Assembly: GCA_900553145.1 (NCBI GenBank)
Contig: USCL01000173.1
Span: 1-8,332 of the forward strand
Source: an uncultured Desulfovibrio sp.
GTDB taxonomy: Bacteria > Desulfobacterota > Desulfovibrionia > Desulfovibrionales > Desulfovibrionaceae
Reading direction: 5' to 3'
DNA length: 8,332 bases
A model generated the notes under the pieces. It worked only from the letters and a program-made list of their open reading frames with translations. It did no database searches and was not told the origin of the DNA. Shown here piece after piece: positions 6,304 through 8,332 of this stretch (its first letter is position 1; every line of letters starts with the position of its first letter). The position numbers and the translations under genes are program-made.

Positions 6304-6332
6304 GGGAACGCCTCCGATGCGGCGGCGTTCCC
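6304..6332 (+). repeat. G+C-rich hairpin in the hemC leader
   Basis: GGGAACGCC (6304-6312) pairs perfectly with GGCGTTCCC (6324-6332). The stem continues through CCG (6314-6316) with CGG (6320-6322) after one T/C mismatch, giving about 12 bp and a three-base loop. It ends 35 bases before the hemC ATG. There is no U-run after it. It could be an attenuator-like leader element or a processing or stability element for the hemC message. Confidence 0.5.
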
Positions 6333-6357
6333 GGAAGTGCATCGTGTTCACCAGCGC

Positions 6358-6362
6358 AAGGA
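6358..6362 (+). promoter_or_regulatory. Ribosome binding site fixing the hemC start
   Basis: AAGGA lies five bases before the ATG at 6368. It picks MEKLVIATRGSR as the N-terminus, which fits the family, although the frame is open back to 6071 inside fmdB. Confidence 0.75.
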
Positions 6363-6367
6363 TCGTT

Positions 6368-7294
6368 ATGGAAAAACTCGTTATCGCCACCCGTGGCAGC
6401 CGTCTGGCCCTCTGGCAGGCGAACCATGTGAAGGACAGCCTCGAAGCCGCGCATCCCGGCCTTGCGGTGGAACTGAATATCATCAAGACCAAGGGCGACA
6501 TCATCCTTGACGTGCCGCTGGCCAAGGTCGGCGGCAAAGGGTTGTTCGTGAAGGAAATCGAGGAGGCGCTGCTTTCCGGCGCGGCGGACATCGCCGTGCA
6601 CAGCATGAAGGACGTCCCCATGGAGCTTCCCGAGGGCCTCATCCTCGGCATCGTGCCGGAACGCGAGGACCCCACGGACCTGTTCCTTTCGGTGAACCAT
6701 GCCTCGTTGGAAGACCTGCCCGCCGGGGCCGTGGTGGGCACGAGCAGCCTCCGCCGTCAGGCGCAGGTGCTGGCCCTGCGGCCCGACCTTGAAGTCGTCT
6801 CCCTGCGCGGGAACGTGGACACGCGGCTCCGCAAGCTGACCGAGGGGCAGTTCGCCGCCATCATCATGGCGACGGCGGGCATGAAGCGCCTAGGCCTGTC
6901 CGTGCCCAAGGAGTGCCCGCTCGCCCCGCCCGCGTTCATCCCCGCCGTGGGGCAGGGCGCGCTCGGCATCGAATTCCGCGGGGACCGCAAGGATCTGGCC
7001 GAGATGCTGTCCTTCATGGAGCACCGCCCGACCCGCATCTGCGTGGAGGCCGAACGCGGCCTGCTCGCCGGGCTTGACGGCGGCTTTCAGGTCCCCATTG
7101 CCGGGCATGCGGAAATGCTCGACGACGGCACCTTCGAGCTGGAAGGGCTGGTCGGCGAAGTGGACGGCTCGGTGATCATCCGCCGCAAGGTGACGGGGCG
7201 CGCCGAAGAAGCCCGCGCCGTGGGCCTCGCGCTGGCCCGGTCCCTCGCCGAGGACGGTGGGGCCGAGATCCTCGCCCGGGTGTACGCTCAGTAG
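6368..7294 (+). CDS. hemC: Porphobilinogen deaminase (hydroxymethylbilane synthase), cofactor Cys replaced by Phe
   Basis: HemC joins four porphobilinogen units into hydroxymethylbilane, the precursor of uroporphyrinogen III and, in sulfate reducers, of sirohydrochlorin, siroheme and haem. The 308 residues cover all three domains. Residues run two below E. coli numbering: Arg9 (TRGSRLALWQ), Lys81-Asp82 (HSMKDVP; catalytic Asp84 in E. coli), Arg129-Arg130 (GTSSLRRQ), Arg147 and Arg153 (LRGNVDTR), Arg174 (GMKRLGL) and AVGQGALGIE (193-202) are all present. The cofactor-binding loop reads LDGGFQVPIAGHAE, so E. coli Cys242, which carries the dipyrromethane cofactor by a thioether, is Phe240 (codon TTT, 7085-7087). 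Only two cysteines remain (183 and 225), neither at this site. The protein is otherwise well conserved with no frameshift. Either the enzyme is inactive or altered, or one base is wrong (TGT to TTT). It follows fmdB on the same strand after a structured leader, with no clear promoter of its own. Confidence 0.95.
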   Translation: MEKLVIATRGSRLALWQANHVKDSLEAAHPGLAVELNIIKTKGDIILDVPLAKVGGKGLFVKEIEEALLSGAADIAVHSMKDVPMELPEGLILGIVPEREDPTDLFLSVNHASLEDLPAGAVVGTSSLRRQAQVLALRPDLEVVSLRGNVDTRLRKLTEGQFAAIIMATAGMKRLGLSVPKECPLAPPAFIPAVGQGALGIEFRGDRKDLAEMLSFMEHRPTRICVEAERGLLAGLDGGFQVPIAGHAEMLDDGTFELEGLVGEVDGSVIIRRKVTGRAEEARAVGLALARSLAEDGGAEILARVYAQ

Positions 7295-7306
7295 TTTTTT
7301 GTCTTC

Positions 7307-7349
7307 AGGCCACGCCTCGTCCGGCGCGTAGCCTCGGATTTTGATTTTT
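7307..7349 (+). terminator. Probable hemC terminator
   Basis: AGGC-C-ACGC (7307-7315) pairs with GCGT-A-GCCT (7326-7334), eight base pairs with one C/A mismatch and a 10-base loop. It is followed by a T-rich stretch (7339-7349, interrupted by GA). It begins 13 bases after the hemC stop. A six-T run also directly follows the stop codon (7295-7300) but has no stem before it. The mismatch and imperfect T-tract keep confidence moderate. Confidence 0.5.
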
Positions 7350-7369
7350 CCGGCCTGCAAGCCGATACT
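7341..7369 (+). promoter_or_regulatory. Candidate promoter of the Lon-like gene
   Basis: TTGATT (7341-7346, four of six matches to TTGACA) and GATACT (7364-7369, four of six matches to TATAAT) are spaced by 17 bases. Its -35 element lies in the T-tract of the probable hemC terminator. A transcript starting near 7376 would carry a leader of about 140 bases including the hairpin at 7437-7488. The consensus is only fair. Confidence 0.35.
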
Positions 7370-7436
7370 TTTGGGACGGGCCGCAGTTGCCCCCTTTCCC
7401 TCAGGGCGAAAGCCGTTGAAAAAGAGGGGGAGGATA

Positions 7437-7488
7437 CGGGGAGGGAAGAAAACAGCCTTTCTTCAAGAAAGGGTTTCTCCCCTCCCCG
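7437..7488. repeat. Second purine/pyrimidine hairpin, upstream of Lon-like gene
   Basis: CGGGGAGGG (7437-7445) pairs with CCCTCCCCG (minor mismatch inward, 7480-7488), then AGAAA with TTTCT. After a small internal loop, CCTTTC (7456-7461) pairs with GAAAGG (7467-7472). The design matches the hairpin at 1792-1846: purine left arm, CTTC-containing apex, pyrimidine right arm ending in CCTCCCC or CTTCCCC. It ends 27 bases before the next ATG and has no U-tract. It may be a barrier between transcripts or part of the downstream leader. Confidence 0.5.
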
Positions 7489-7515
7489 CAGTCTTCTAAT
7501 CTACACAGGAACATC

Positions 7516-8332
7516 ATGAGCAAAATAAAATCTCTGTCCGGTCAGCGCCTTTGTTCGAGTTTGCCCCCGGATCGTATCCCTTGGGAAACGAGCGACGCCA
7601 TCCCGCGCAACGGTCACCGCAAGCTGGCTCCGCAGCCCCGCGCCCTCAAGGCGCTGGAGCTGGCGCTGCACATCCATACGGCAGGGTACAACATTTACCT
7701 TTCCGGCGAGTCGAACCTCGGGCGCACCTACATGCTCCGGGAATTTCTCGAGCCTCGCGTCCGTAAGGCCCCGCCGCCGCCGGATCTGCTTTACGTGAAC
7801 AACTTTGACGATCCGGATCGCCCTTTGCTCCTGTCCGTCCCGGCGGGGCAGGGCAAGAAGCTGCGCTCGGTCCTTTCGCAGGCGCTGGCCGACATCCGCA
7901 AGGAGCTGCCCGTCCGGCTGGACAACGAGAGCTACGTCAAGAAGCGCTCCGAATTGCAGGATCGCTTTCAGGCCGTGCGTTCCGGGCTCATCAAGCAGAT
8001 GGACAAGACCGCTGGCAAGCAGGGCTTCAATCTCGATATGGACGATCAGGGCAGCCTGACCCTGTACCCGCTGGTGGAAGGCAAGCGCCTGAGCGAGGAG
8101 GAGTACGAACACCTTGATCCCACGCTGCGTCAGGGGCTCAAGCAGAAGGGGGACACCCTCCTGCGGGCCATGTCCGGCATGGTGCGCAAGCTGAATTCCG
8201 CCGAGCAGTCCTTCCGTTCCGATGAAAAGACCTTGGAGCAGGAAGTGATCGGCTCGGTGCTTTCCCCCGGCGATCACGCGAAAGTCGTCAAGAGGAACCG
8301 TATCGGCCCCGCCTCTCTCGCGGTCGTCGCGG
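7516..8332 (+). CDS. Lon-like ATP-dependent protease (COG1067 type), N-terminal part
   Basis: The frame stays open from the ATG at 7516 to the window edge, giving 272 residues of what is usually a protein of about 800. AGGA lies five bases before the start. The beginning fits the COG1067/AAA_32 Lon-like family: a short N-terminal segment, then GYNIYLSGESNLGRT (57-71) at the P-loop, LLYVNNFDDPDRP (91-103), and LLLSVPAGQGKKLR (104-117). From about 120 to 250 the sequence is charged and helical, as expected for the coiled-coil insertion of this family. The P-loop has Arg70 where the classical Walker A motif has Lys. I believe an Arg is frequent in this family, but that is from memory. The protease domain with its Ser-Lys dyad would lie beyond the edge and cannot be checked. 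Function is inferred as cytosolic protein quality control or regulated proteolysis. Confidence 0.8.
   Translation, partial: MSKIKSLSGQRLCSSLPPDRIPWETSDAIPRNGHRKLAPQPRALKALELALHIHTAGYNIYLSGESNLGRTYMLREFLEPRVRKAPPPPDLLYVNNFDDPDRPLLLSVPAGQGKKLRSVLSQALADIRKELPVRLDNESYVKKRSELQDRFQAVRSGLIKQMDKTAGKQGFNLDMDDQGSLTLYPLVEGKRLSEEEYEHLDPTLRQGLKQKGDTLLRAMSGMVRKLNSAEQSFRSDEKTLEQEVIGSVLSPGDHAKVVKRNRIGPASLAVVA

Noticed and set aside
6071..6367. N-terminal extension of hemC back into fmdB
   Set aside because: The upstream frame has Arg/Pro-rich nonsense translation, overlaps fmdB and lacks family similarity. AAGGA before the ATG at 6368 fixes the start.
7372..7390. Possible sigma54 promoter before the Lon-like gene
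   Set aside because: A GG and a TTGC element are present, but the spacing between the GG and GC dinucleotides is not the required ten bases.
7501..8277. Minus-strand open frame of 258 codons opposite the Lon-like gene
   Set aside because: The plus-strand frame from 7516 has an RBS and clear COG1067 motifs; the antisense frame has neither.

Overview
The window is GC-rich bacterial chromosome, densely coding, with seven complete genes and one cut off at the right edge. Gene content and protein style fit a sulfate-reducing Desulfovibrionaceae (Desulfobacterota): GatCAB-type amidotransferase subunit B, NAD kinase followed by a DUF4254 gene, gmhA, an FmdB-like zinc ribbon, hemC and a COG1067 Lon-like protease. 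This placement is inference from gene content; no rRNA or tRNA gene is present to confirm it. I see no mobile element, CRISPR array, integrase or attachment site.

Left half, minus strand. gatB (241-1665) has its own promoter candidate just upstream and a short intrinsic terminator downstream (158-191). Upstream of it is a tightly packed three-gene unit read from 5146 down to 1867: nadK, a 590-residue protein, and a DUF4254 protein. nadK and the 590-residue gene overlap by 4 bases (ATGA), and the next junction has a 2-base gap, so translational coupling is likely. A long purine/pyrimidine hairpin (1792-1846) separates this unit from gatB.

Right half, plus strand. Divergent from nadK, a good sigma70-like promoter (5251-5279) precedes gmhA. 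fmdB follows after 24 bases. hemC comes after a 137-base leader holding two G+C-rich hairpins. A terminator-like hairpin, a promoter candidate and a second purine/pyrimidine hairpin lie between hemC and the Lon-like gene (7516 to the edge).

Functionally the window mixes charged-tRNA correction (GatB), NADP supply (NadK), LPS heptose synthesis (GmhA), tetrapyrrole synthesis (HemC) and proteolysis. Two points stand out. HemC keeps its other catalytic residues but has Phe240 (TTT, 7085-7087) where the family has the cysteine that anchors the dipyrromethane cofactor. The 590-residue protein looks like a DUF89/ARMT1-fold protein whose metal-binding motifs have been replaced, joined to a C-terminal region I do not recognise and co-expressed with NAD kinase and DUF4254. 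That unit is the best candidate here for an undescribed system.
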